Assembly: GCF_964199755.1 (NCBI RefSeq)
Contig: NC_133900.1
Span: forward strand, 75,934,727 to 75,998,726
DNA: 64,000 bases
Source of the DNA: Larus michahellis
Lineage: Eukaryota > Chordata > Aves > Charadriiformes > Laridae
Reading direction: 5' to 3'
How positions within the stretch are numbered: the stretch's first letter is position 1; every line of letters begins with the position of its first letter. A model generated the notes under the pieces. The model worked only from the letters and a program-made list of their open reading frames with translations, was not told the origin of the DNA and did not search any database. A program made the translations under genes and the position numbers. Shown here piece by piece: positions 25,951 through 37,300 of this stretch.

Positions 25951-25994
25951 AAGGTGTGAATAAACATGTAATAAGGTGTGAATAAACATGTAAA
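25951..25994. repeat. Tandem duplication of 22 bp
   Basis: The unit TAAGGTGTGAATAAACATGT(AA) occurs twice in direct succession in PDCL2 intron 1. Confidence 0.85.
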
Positions 25995-26478
25995 AGCATG
26001 CCTAGAATCAGAAGAAAAAGACCTTTTTATTTTAAGTTAATGATTAATATTAATGTGTCAACGTAAGTTACTTCGTAGACCATGTTAATAACACAGGTCT
26101 TCTGTAGGTGTTAAGTCTACCTTTGTGGTAATTTTAATTAAATGGTTAAGATGAAGGAACTGTACACTATTTATAAGGCTACATTTCTACAGAAATTATC
26201 ACATTAAAAGAATCTGTTTATTGTAACTGGACTACTGTTGGAATGGTAGAATGGCAACACATTAGGAGGCCTCGAATATGGATAAGAAGTAGTAAAGCAG
26301 ATTTTAAAACAGGTTAATCAAAAAGTGTGGGGTTTATGGCCCTGAAATAATGTCTTGTTTGAAAATGTCCATAAAGAAATCTCTATAAATATGTATATAT
26401 CAGAAACATTTAGCGATATTTATGATTCATTAATAAAGTAGCATCAAATGAACAAAAAGTACATGACAAAAATGTTAC

Positions 26479-26490
26479 CTGAGGAAACAT
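26479..26490 (-). pseudogene. PDCL2: PDCL2 coding exon 1 (four codons, MFPQ)
   Basis: An ATG at 26,490-26,488 is followed by TTT CCT CAG and a GTAAC donor. Joined to exon 2 it gives MFPQ-DPNEF, against the mammalian MQDPNE start. The exon is assigned because it supplies a start in the right phase about 0.9 kb upstream of exon 2. No CpG island is seen here. The 5'-untranslated end is not defined. Confidence 0.65.
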
Positions 26491-29400
26491 CCAGGATTTC
26501 CACTGGATTACTACCATGCCATGAGTACATACATTAGCCATGAAACCATACTTGAGAAACGCACACAGAGAGTAAACAGAATAGTGCTGTTGCTCACAAG
26601 GAAGGTAAGTACAGCGGGTTCAGGAGAAGACTCTTACCTCCCTCAGTTTCTTCTGGCATGAGTGAGGAAGCAAGACTTTGGAGGGTTTGGAGTGGAAAGG
26701 AAGTGGGAGTAGTTCGTGAGAGTTCCTCGAACACTCATGGAGCATGGGCTGAGCAGACTGCAGGCAAGGGTACTGCTGCCGATAGTCACTACTACTGGAG
26801 CATTCTGGCTTTGCAAACATCTAGTGCCTTATTGCTAAGATAAAGAAGAGATTTCATACCTGAATACTTTAATTGATTCCTTCTGCAAAGCTCCTGTATC
26901 CAGATTTTGGACTCCATTGTAGTTAGTTATAATATTTGGAAAATTATTTCCTGTAACAGTCTGCCTCTAAGAACATGGTAGTTGCATCACCATGTCTTTC
27001 AAATATACTAGCAAACTTACTTTAACTTTATCCGCATATGAAAACGTAGATACAGAATTAAGAATAAGTGATGTTTTCTCCTTCTTTGATTGAAAAGTAA
27101 TTGGTATAATCCATTGGAAAAAATAAAAGAGAAGCTCCATATACAATCTGATGAATTAGATGGTCTCTAATAGGTCTGGAATAGGAAAAACCCAAATGAA
27201 GATTTTGCTGCAGTGTAATTCCCCAGGGTTTACTTCCATAAAGAAGTCCTGCAGTCAGTGTTACTGCAAGTTTTCAAGCCTTCACCAATGCAGAATTTTG
27301 ACTTAGGTACAGCCAGGATGTCAAAAAATCCACAGAACCAAGAGGGCTACTCCTCCAAGGGAGCCACTGAAGAAACATGCGTGATGATGCACGTGCACTT
27401 TGGCCTCCACACAAGTGTACGTTTTCCTGTCTTAATTCAGGATCAGATTTCCCCACTGCACAGAAAGCAAATCCTTCTCCGTAGCAGAAGGATTACGAAG
27501 AATCAGGAGGCATTAAAAGCAATAATAAAAATCATCAATCGTAACTGGACAAATAATTTCGAAACCACGCAACAAAAAGGACTACTGAAACAGAATTGGA
27601 ATGTAGGTAACAAAAGATAAGCTCTGGCCTGTTTTTGTCAGGAAAGATTTTGGCATATTGTGTTTTTTCTGTAAATTTAGGTCCTACCTAAAATCTTTCC
27701 ATAGTATTTTACTGAAATGGTGTATTTTATACTATTTCTATTTAATGTTTGTAGCGTTCAATATGTTTGTGTAACCAGTTGAACATTGGACGTTTTCTAG
27801 ATGTTGTTACATCTCAAAATGTAAAAGGAAAAAAAAAACAACTGGATCAGGAGTCCTAGATCACAGTAAACATAACAGAAACAGGTGTCTCTGACCAATC
27901 TGAACTCCGGTCTCAAGGAAGAAAAGATCAGAAGCTAGCAGACCTTTAACAATTTTTTAACAAATTGAGTTAAATCAATGTTTTAAAAGTTAATCTTAAC
28001 GTTAGTTCAAGGTTGCAGTAATATGCACAGACCAAATAAATGAAAGTGTGTCAAAAACTTGAGAAGATATTTGAGGGTAAGAGTGCAAAGGAGCCAAGCG
28101 ATGGCAAAAGTGATCCAACATAAATTGGTTTTGGAGTATGAAGCTAGACCGTTTGAAGCAGTATTACTCTACTAGCAGGCCACAATCCCAAGTGAAAATC
28201 TCATAACACTTCTCACTGCTGCTAATGACAGTGTTAATTACCACCAGCTTTGCCGGGGTGATGCATATATCAGGTTTGGGAGCCCAAAGGCTGGGTGACT
28301 TCAATCCTCTTGGCCCCAACCACCGCTCCCCCCCAGCCTCCGCCATTTCCTTGGCATCCCGGCACCAACTCCCTCATTGCCCTCCATCTCAGCTGCCGCC
28401 CCGCCAGGACAGCTCGGGGCTGGGGTGACCCTCTTTGCCCACCTGCATGGCTCCCCCCAGGCTCTGCCTCTCCTCAGGATGGCCACCAAGCCGACGGTGG
28501 CAGGATGGTGGTGGCTGTTGGTGCAGGGCTGCCCTGCCCTCACCAGTTCTAATGATGGCGGCATGAGGCAGGTGGGCAGCAAGGTGGCAGCTGGCCCCAG
28601 TCATTTGGCCTGTTGGTTGTCAGTTACTGCTGACAAAACAGTTTCAGAAGAAAAAAAAAGCAGAAAACAAGCAAGAATAAACAAAAACCAAACAAACAAA
28701 CCCATCAAACAGGGGGTAGTTTCAGCCTGGGCCACCGTAGGCTGGGGGTGCGACTGAAGGAGGCAGCCCTGCTTCCCTGCCCGCCATTCAGCCACGGCCT
28801 GCTCCTCCCACGGCCTGCTTGGGTGGAAGCTGTCGGTGGTGTGGTGTAAGGCAGCGTGGGGGGAAAACTGAAACAAATAACCTAACTTAATACAATACAA
28901 TATAACAAGCGTTTTGTGGCAGAAGGCCACACGTCAGTTCCGACCAGGGGTCATATAAAACGGGGTCCTCAGTTCACAAATAATGGCACCAGCGCGACTG
29001 GAGGCAGAGCACACTGCAGAGTGAAAACCAGTGGGTAAGAAGTGGAAAAGGACTTTTTTAACCCGCCTTCCACCTCGGAGGCTTCCACCTTGTTTTCCCA
29101 GCTACCTTCTGGAGCTCAGCGGCTCGTCCAAGCTTGCAGGAGCAGGAGCAGTAATGCTGAGGTGAGTTCAAACGATGTTAAGAACAAGAATCTGCTGCTA
29201 CACTGAATTAGTCACTTTAAACATAATTACAACCTCAACATCATATTTTAACTCAACCATGGTGTGAAAACAAATTCAGAGGGAGAAGCTAGGAAGAGTG
29301 TTAGGCTAACTTGTTCTTTTTGAGTGGAATTTCTTTAATTCTACATCAAAAACACTTGAGTTTTCAAACGGATCCTAATTCTGGAAGAATTTAATTAATG

Positions 29401-31310
29401 CAGTTAATTCTTCTAAATGAGAACCATACTGCTTCTGTGTTCTTAATAGCTAAAAAAAAGACATAGCTAAAAAAATGATGTCGTATTTTAGTTGAAAGAA
29501 GTAAAGATATTTCTTCAAAACAGGCAACTTATTCACTTTCCCTTAGTTAAGGGAATAGAGATTCTAATTTTTTTCAGCCAGTGAAGCACTATTAACCTTA
29601 AGGCTTATTGAGGACTGCCAACTCCTCTGTCATCAACATAGTTGTGTAGACCACCTGCAGAGCACTTATCCCGACCCTGCAGACTGCCGGGAGTCCGCAG
29701 GCTACAGCGAAGCCAGTGGAGGGATGGAGAACATCATCTTGAAAAGCCAACCACACCTTTTGTTTGGCCTGCCTCGATAAGCTGGGATTTCAAAGGCTGC
29801 ACAAACCACTTACGATATCTTCCGAAAAAAAAAAATCGGTAGTCTACATCGCAAACACCCTCATTAAAACAACCCTCTAACTGAGTGCTTTTATTTATAA
29901 GGGAAAATAAATGTACATAACTGTTATTAGAGGCAATGTTGCATGCATACTCTGTGACTTTTTTACAGTTGCATTACACACAGCTGTAAACATCATAACA
30001 CTAGGAAACAAATAATTTTAATATGCTTTTAATATAATCAACAAAGTAAAGAAACATTTGAATCCTAACGGAATCTAATTTAAGAACATTTACATTCTAG
30101 TCATTTTTAATTGTACATTGGTAACGAATAATTTTTGTAAGGAAAACAGTATGTCCATGTTCTCAGCATTCCTGCAGCATTCGTTCTAGGTCAGGAATCT
30201 AAAATCCTGAAAAATAAGAATGAAGCTTTAGCTGTTGGTACAATATAACACTAAATACTTAAAATATGATAGAGATGTAAGACAGTTGTATAAGTAACTG
30301 TTAACTGTTGTATAAGTGCTGGAGCGTGTCCAGAGGAGAGCTACCAGGCTGGTGAGAGGTCTGCAGACCAGGTCATACGAGGAGAGGCTGAGGGAGCTGG
30401 GCATGGTTAGCTTGGAGAAGAGGAGGCTGAGGGGAGACCTCATTGCCCTCTACAACTCCCTGAAAGGAGGTTGGAGAGAGGTGGGTGTTGGCCTCTTCTC
30501 CCAGGTGAATAATGACAGGACCAGAGGAAATGGGCTGAAGTTGCAGCAGGGGAGGTTTAGATTAGATATTAGGAAGAACTACTTTACTGTACTGAAAGAG
30601 CCGTCAGGCACGGGAACAGCCTGCCCAGGGAGGTGGTTGAGTCACCATCCCTGGAGGTGTTTAAGAAACGTCTAGATGTGGCACTTCAGGGCATGCTCTA
30701 GTGGCACAGATTGTAGAGGTTTGGTTTTTTGGTTTTTTTTTTTTGTGTGTGTATGGTTGGACTCAATGATCTCAAAGGTCCTTTCCAACCATGAAGCTTC
30801 TATGATTCTATGATTCTACATAAGAAAACAGAGCATTATAATATTGGCATAGGGAAACCTTTTTATATTGCTCCAAAGAGGTGAATGATTTGAAATTAAA
30901 TCCTGAAGCCGGTACTTAGTTTCAGTGTGAGGTTTTTTGCTGTGTAAGAACAGGAGAATTGCCCACAGGATGTCAGTATATGTTCAATAGCCAGTTGTAT
31001 CAGTTCTTCCTGACACCATTGTTAACTTTCCAAATTGCTTACAGATCTGGGATATTTTCTATTTCTTGCTGCCTGAAACAGCTGTATGTTCTCAGTTGTA
31101 GGAACTCAGTACCTACAGCTTTTATTTACTTCACCTGAACGTACATGAATTTAGCACATCTGGGAAGAGCTTGCCTGGAGAAATCTAAGTTGGCCAAACA
31201 ATTAAAGGCTTTCTGAGACTACTCCTCAACATAAATATTGTGCTCTATTTGTATAAAAATAAACTAATTTAAATATAGATTGTGATTAAAAGCATTAAAT
31301 ACATACCTCT
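26491..31310. other. Spacer between PDCL2 and NMU
   Basis: It should contain the PDCL2 upstream region and the NMU 3'-untranslated region. A candidate NMU poly(A) signal on the minus strand (AATAAA, 31,126-31,121) lies about 185 nt after the NMU stop. A GC-rich patch at about 28,290-28,860 is not CpG-dense and has no splice-flanked coding structure. Beyond the CR1 copy at 30.3 kb I see no gene. Confidence 0.5.
30316..30819 (+). mobile_element. CR1 LINE fragment with complete 3' end
   Basis: It runs from GTGCTGGAGCGTGTCCAGAG to the terminal TATGATTCTATGATTCTA repeats. In plus-strand translation the end of the reverse transcriptase is seen ([33 protein letters not shown]). It sits about 0.5 kb beyond the NMU stop codon, in the opposite orientation to the gene. 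Confidence 0.96.
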
Positions 31311-31346
31311 TTAGTGAAAATCCACTGATCTCCTTCCGTTGCGTGG
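31311..31346 (-). CDS. NMU: NMU exon 9: amidation site and stop
   Basis: After TTGTCTTTCAG it reads PRNGRRSVDFH and TAA (31,313-31,311). PRN ends the active peptide, Gly is the amide donor, RR the cleavage site; VDFH is the short leftover tail (human SAGFI). Confidence 0.95.
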   Translation of the reverse strand, partial: PRNGRRSVDFH

Positions 31347-34300
31347 CTGAAAGACAAATATCCAATAAGCCTTCCATAAAACTGACTGGTTTGAGTAACA
31401 AAGCGCCACCCAATTTGGTATGTATAGAAATTGGGAAATTTCTCAGTTCTGTCAATGTGATCATCATTAAAGATAAACCTAAGACCAGTTATTGCTTAAT
31501 ATCCACTTCTGGAGGAGAATTATAAAATAAAAATTACTGTATACAGAGTGAAGAATGAATTATACCCATCTTGTATGATTTTATAGGGGGAGAAAGCCAC
31601 AAGAAGTCACTCTAAGAGACCATTATCCCTAAATTCTTTTTGCATTTTCTTAAGATGTGCTTCCAGATTGTTGTTATTATTGCAGTGTAAGTGTTGTAAT
31701 TAACAAAGAAATACATGTCACTCAATGATTTTATTTTTAGACTGTTCTTTAATATAGGCAAAGAGTTTTTCACTTTTCACCATGGTCATTTCAGAAATAT
31801 TTGCACTACAAAGGAACGTGATACAATGTCTTCTAAAGCTGATAGAAAATCTCTGGCTGAGCTTAATAAGAATTTGCTTTTCACTCTGGCATCATGAATG
31901 CATCGGTGTTAATATCACCAATAACTTTGGCCTGTTGTAAGAGCTCTGCAGATCCAATCCTGATACATAAGAAATACAACTATACAAACTTGCCCTCTTT
32001 TCATTAGCCACTTTCTTATTTAAACAGAAAAAAAGATTAACCAAAACCAAGAGAATTATTGTTAAGTTTGACTTGCCATCTTTAACTTGCTCAATATTGC
32101 AAAAATGGACTAAAAAGGCTCTATGGCACCAAAGATGAACAGAATAGTTTCATTCTCATGAGAACTTCTGTATCTAGTTTCTGATCTTACTGGTCAAAAC
32201 ACAAGGAAAATGGGAAAGTATCTGTTTCAGTACATCACAAAACGAAAAGAAACAAAGTCAAACAAACCATACCCTGTAGAAAAAGTAGCCTCTACTTTGA
32301 ATCCCTCCAGGTCCTTGAAGTTCTTCCTGAAAAAAAAAAAGTATTTCAAATCATATCTACTCTTGTACGTGAATCCATATAGAGAGGTTGTTTATGTACA
32401 TATTAAAAGCATTTCTTCAGTACTACTACACAGCCTTGCCCCTTAAGGCATGCTTTATATATATCTCTCCATGCCAGTAACAAGGAGTCCATGCTGTCAT
32501 GTAGAAATAGCAGAGAACACATGAATGAGGGCCAAATTCCACCTCAAGTTTTGGCTCAGTTCAGATTGCTTTAGAACGGTACTAGTAATGATGAGCAGCC
32601 CTTGCCTTCCACTTTCCGGGTTTCACTACCCAGACACAACCAGTGCCTTCATGGTAACGGAGTCTCTATAGACAAAATCAAGTTGGTCTTTGCACCTTGC
32701 AGACAGACAACAAGGCAAAGCTTAAAACCCACAAATACTCAGGCTCCAGCCCAGGAATGAGATCGCAGACTGTTTACAGAGGTGTATCTTCATCACCCCA
32801 CTCAGATTAACCCCCAAAGAAAAGACCAGTGCTTATGATATTCTTCCCTGTCTGCGCTGCGCACACCGAGAAACAATTGTCTACTAATCCATACAGCAAA
32901 GCAGGGGAAACTAACGATGAAGAAAACAGAAATTCCATTTAAATGTAACAAATACAAAGCATGAAGTATCCAGTTATTTTAATGAGACCTTCATGATCAG
33001 AGAACACATAAGCTTAATGACAGGATTCTTATTGCTTGTGCTAATATCCGCTATATGAGTGAGGTGTCGGTCCTGCAGGTGGAGAGACAGGCCAACTCAG
33101 AAACAAAATAGTTCGAATCTTGTGCTTAGCAGAATGTAAAATCTAGATGGAATTTATTTAGCAATGATGGTATTTCTCAATTAAGAACTGAGATCATGTG
33201 ATCTCTCGGGCTATGATCATAACCAGAGTTGTTATAGAAAGCAATCACTCCATTTGCAATTTGAATGTGCTAAGAATCGTGTAAAACAGGATGGCTCCCA
33301 TCATTTCCTAACACAGGAGTATCTTCAATCCAAGGAAGCTTTCAAATGAAGTAGGGTTTAAGCTATACACTATTTTTTGAGTCTTGGTTTTAATTTCAAC
33401 TTCAGTTCATCGGGTATACCATTACACCCAGTTTCTTTGCTGTAGGTAAAACATGTGTCTGATTTTTATTCCTGTTGTCCGCCTCATCCTAGCATTACCT
33501 GGGTTTGAAATACCCATCTCAGATCTATCATCCATTCAACACTAGAGGGGGTTTATAATTGGAAAAAGCTAAAAATTCACCTGTTAGTAGAGTTTTGTGC
33601 ATTGCCATTGGAGTGTCTAATGGTATTTGTATTTCATTATTTTTCTACTATTTCTATTCAATGTGTGAACAAACATAAAAACAGAAAAAAACCCAGGCAG
33701 CTGTTGCAAGTTAAAGAAATTAATCTAGAACATTAAAGGACTCAAGAGTACAATTACTAATATGGAATTATGATTTATTTCATGGACATTTAACATACTA
33801 ATATGCCATTCTCTACTTAGAACCAGACACCTCTTAAAGAAGATTACATCATATCCTGGTTTGATTTCATGTCAGGAGGTTGATATTAGAAAATAACTGA
33901 AGCTAAAATCTGTCTTCATTATACACTTGCCGCGTACTTTTCAAGGGTTTGGAGATGTTAAAAAAAACAACACCCTAATATGTTCTATAGCGTACATGCA
34001 TGTATATTCATAAACCTGCATGTATATATGTATACAGAAACATATGCATTCATGAAGAACTGTACTTATTTAGAGTTTAGTGTCTGCCCTCCAAAAGTTA
34101 TCTTGTTCAATCTCTTCAATTGACTTGTGAACAAAATGCTTTTATGTCTTCTGCCTTAAATCATATTATGTCAGTCAAGATGGAGCTCAAGAGGAATCAA
34201 ATTCGTGACAAAATCTGGTATCACTCCAAACTGGGAAGAAAGAATAAAGTTAATAGAGTATGTTTTCTCCTTCAATTCCTTGCCTGGTCGGGGAGAGAGG

Positions 34301-37300
34301 TGGGTGTGTTTATGTACAGCAAGTTTTGGTTTTCTTCCCAGTATGAGGAGAGACAAAAAAAAAAATCATCAGCAAGCTAACCCTTCCTGAAGCACAGCTT
34401 GTGACACCAGAGCCACATAGTCCAACCAAAGGTGGGCAGCCTGTAGGAACTGCACCGTGGGGTCAGAGTTCCTCTGCACATCTTAGGCAGAGTTGCTTTG
34501 ATTCTCTACTGGTTTTAGGATTTACTGATGCCATTTCCCCATCGGCCCATCTGGTAGAGTCTATGGGAAAGGGAGACTTATAGATTTTTCATAGTCAGAG
34601 AATACTTGCCCTACTTTTATTATTGATGGCAGATTTTTTCCGTATTTTCTTCATTTTCTTGTAAACTGCTCTGACCCTTAGCAATAACATTTAGAGAGGA
34701 TTTTAAACTCTTTTACTAAAATGCACTGAAATCTGCCACATAAACAAATATGATAGGCACAATATACATGAATTTCAAAGGTTTATTATGACATTAAAAT
34801 AGATAAGGTGCATGCAAAAATACCAAACCCAAAAGCACCTGCAGACAAAATTGATTCTAGAAGATGATAGCATTTTGTAAATGTCCAGTGTTTGTGCACT
34901 GCACACCAGTAAATAACACCTTTAACAAGAGGACTGGTATTCACAGCAGGAATTGACAACAGGAAAACAAAAAAGTTGCTTTCTATAAAATGCAATTCAA
35001 TTTAGAATTTCAATTGCTTCCTTAGATTTTGTGTTGGGTTTATGAATATTTTAAAATGGCTATATTCTGTATGTGTTGGCCATGTCACTGCTTCTCTTGG
35101 CCTCAGCCTTACAGAAGAAAATGTATTCAAGTGCATATTTAGTATTAGACATTTTCCTTGGGATTTAATGATCTCCTCACTTTATAGGCCTAAATGCCAA
35201 ACGATAAAACATCACAAAATAATCATTTAAAACAGATAGGGAGAAATCAAAGGTGGTTAAATCCATTAATGACTATTTTACATAATGGTCCAGATGAAGC
35301 CTTCAGCTCGGAAGGTCTCTAGGAGGTGCTTGACAAGCTAGAGAGTACACCAGAGGACTGATGGCTCCAAACTTCCTCTGGTCCTTCTACGTTTCTCCTG
35401 TCTATGCACAGCAAGATACTGTTGGACACAGGATATTGGACTGGTGAAAATATAGTCTCAACTAGTGTGGTGCTTTTTCTGTCACTGGATAAGAAAAACG
35501 TGATTCAGGGAATATAGTTGGGACTATGCTGTGATCCGAAGAGAGGGCTAGATAGTATTGCCGACCACAACCATGACTAGATGAAAGCTGATGTACATAA
35601 TCATAGGATTAAGAGTTCATTGAAAATTTGGCAATTAGCAACACAGCCTTTATCCGGATAAATAAAGGAAAAGTCCTACTTATGGGGATGCCACTACCTG
35701 AGTATTAAATACTATACATTCGTACACTAATTTAACTTGTGTATCAGTGACTATGAGGAATCATATCAGTGAATCTAAGGAATAACCAAGCTGAAGTCAA
35801 TGTAAACCAAGAAGAATCTGCGTCTTAGGTTTTGGTATACTCTATTATAGTTGAATCTTTAGCATTCTTGTAAAGAAAGATTCTTATACATCAGCCTGAA
35901 TTTTTCTCTTCTCTCCATAGCCACACTAAAGATATGGACATTAATAGCCATCTGCCTTTTGATTTTTGAAATTGCATTTGCAACAAATATACACAAATTT
36001 TATGATATTTTGGAAACAGCTGGGCTATTTGAAACTATTGTGAAACTTTTGTTCCAAAACACACTGCTTTTCTATGGAAAATAGAGAAAGTTCTATTCTT
36101 CCATAGAGAACTTCCTTATCTGCTCCTTAAGTTAAACAGTAAAATCATCTATAAATTACTTGGAAATTCTTAGTGCTAAAAGTCATAAATAGTATATATT
36201 TAAGGAATAGATATGTTTTGAATTCCAAACGGGGGGAAAAAAAGACACCCCCCTAGAAAATATGACTCAACTGCAATTAATGGTACAGATAACTGAAAGT
36301 ATTTTTCTTTTTATAAAAGAACTAACAGATCCATTTTGATACACAAGCTCTGTGTTCTACCACTGTTCTGTTAAGCATATATTACTTCAGTATTTTTTGT
36401 TTTAAACGTTAAATATCAGCAGCATTATTTTTCACTAATTAATGAATAGAAAAACCTCACATTTCTGATGAAAATACACTACTGTGTTATTAAATCATGA
36501 AAATAAAAATGTTATGAGCAGAAAGGTGTACAAGGACATTTTTAGAAGAACTAATAAATCACGAGTGTGAGAACACAAACATGCAGAGTTTAAGATTACA
36601 TACGTCCACTTTGTATCTCTTCATTCTTCTCTCATTAAGCTGGGGAACAAGTTGCAGCAAAGGATGCAGGACAGACGACTGAGAGGACACGAACACAGAC
36701 ACATGAGCAACAATGAAATTCGGACCATATTATGCAAAAAACGTCTCTTCCTGCAGTATTGCCTTATGGACCAAACATGCACCAAAAAAGGACCGAAGAT
36801 GTTAGTTGAGAAACTTATTTTTTTGAGCTTTCGGACTTGACAACAAACAGGTACCAACATTTATATTTACACTAGGACTGTGACTCACACAGCGATGGAG
36901 GGAAAAGCTATGCGCCCTCACCATTACTCATTGAAAGTTCAGAACGGCAAATGCAATTATTCAGACTTTGATCAGCCTCTGTGAGTGGTACAGAGAACAT
37001 TTCCACACACTACTCCTACTAACATTTCTACCATTATCTGCTGTGGAAGTTAGCATCTTCAATCTCCTTTGTACTGAAAAGTTCATTTTACTCAACGTAA
37101 CTTAAATTGCAGCAAGAAAAATATTTTTTTGTTAGAAAACAGTGTGCAGGAGGGATCCATTCTCAGGGAAAATTTGTAACCATGGCACTGGTCGCTGTAA
37201 CATGGCCACTGCACAAGCTCCAATCGTGAAATTCCTTGTGTCCAGCAAGACTTTATGCTTGCAGAGATCCTGGTTGAGCACGGTGGCATTGTGTGCAGTG

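Larger units (their letters stand above)
20005..26490 (-). pseudogene. PDCL2: PDCL2, phosducin-like 2, two in-frame stops (probable unitary pseudogene)
   Basis: PDCL2 is a phosducin-like, thioredoxin-fold cofactor of the CCT chaperonin, expressed mainly in male germ cells. Six coding exons on the minus strand line up along the family: DPNE-TEWNDTETDFRILPP at the N-terminus, LEELKKAEDDFDE in the helical region, RLQEWK and KYGELRE, EVTNAPEDV-VIIHLYR at the start of the thioredoxin fold, LLVNDHLSLLARKFPEVKFL, a C-terminal CGGIYLKVEELE, then a short tail. All exon junctions keep phase and no frameshift is seen. The frame is broken twice: TAG at 24,850-24,848, where the family has Tyr, and TGA at 22,258-22,256, where it has Trp. 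The second stop cannot be avoided by the splice sites seen and lies before the thioredoxin domain. A sequencing error at both sites is the main alternative. The gene is embedded in its normal neighbourhood with introns kept, so it is not a retrocopy. Confidence 0.9.

Noticed and set aside
28290-28860. GC-rich patch as a PDCL2 CpG-island promoter
   Set aside because: It is rich in C and G but poor in CpG and lies about 1.8 kb from the coding start without a splice link.
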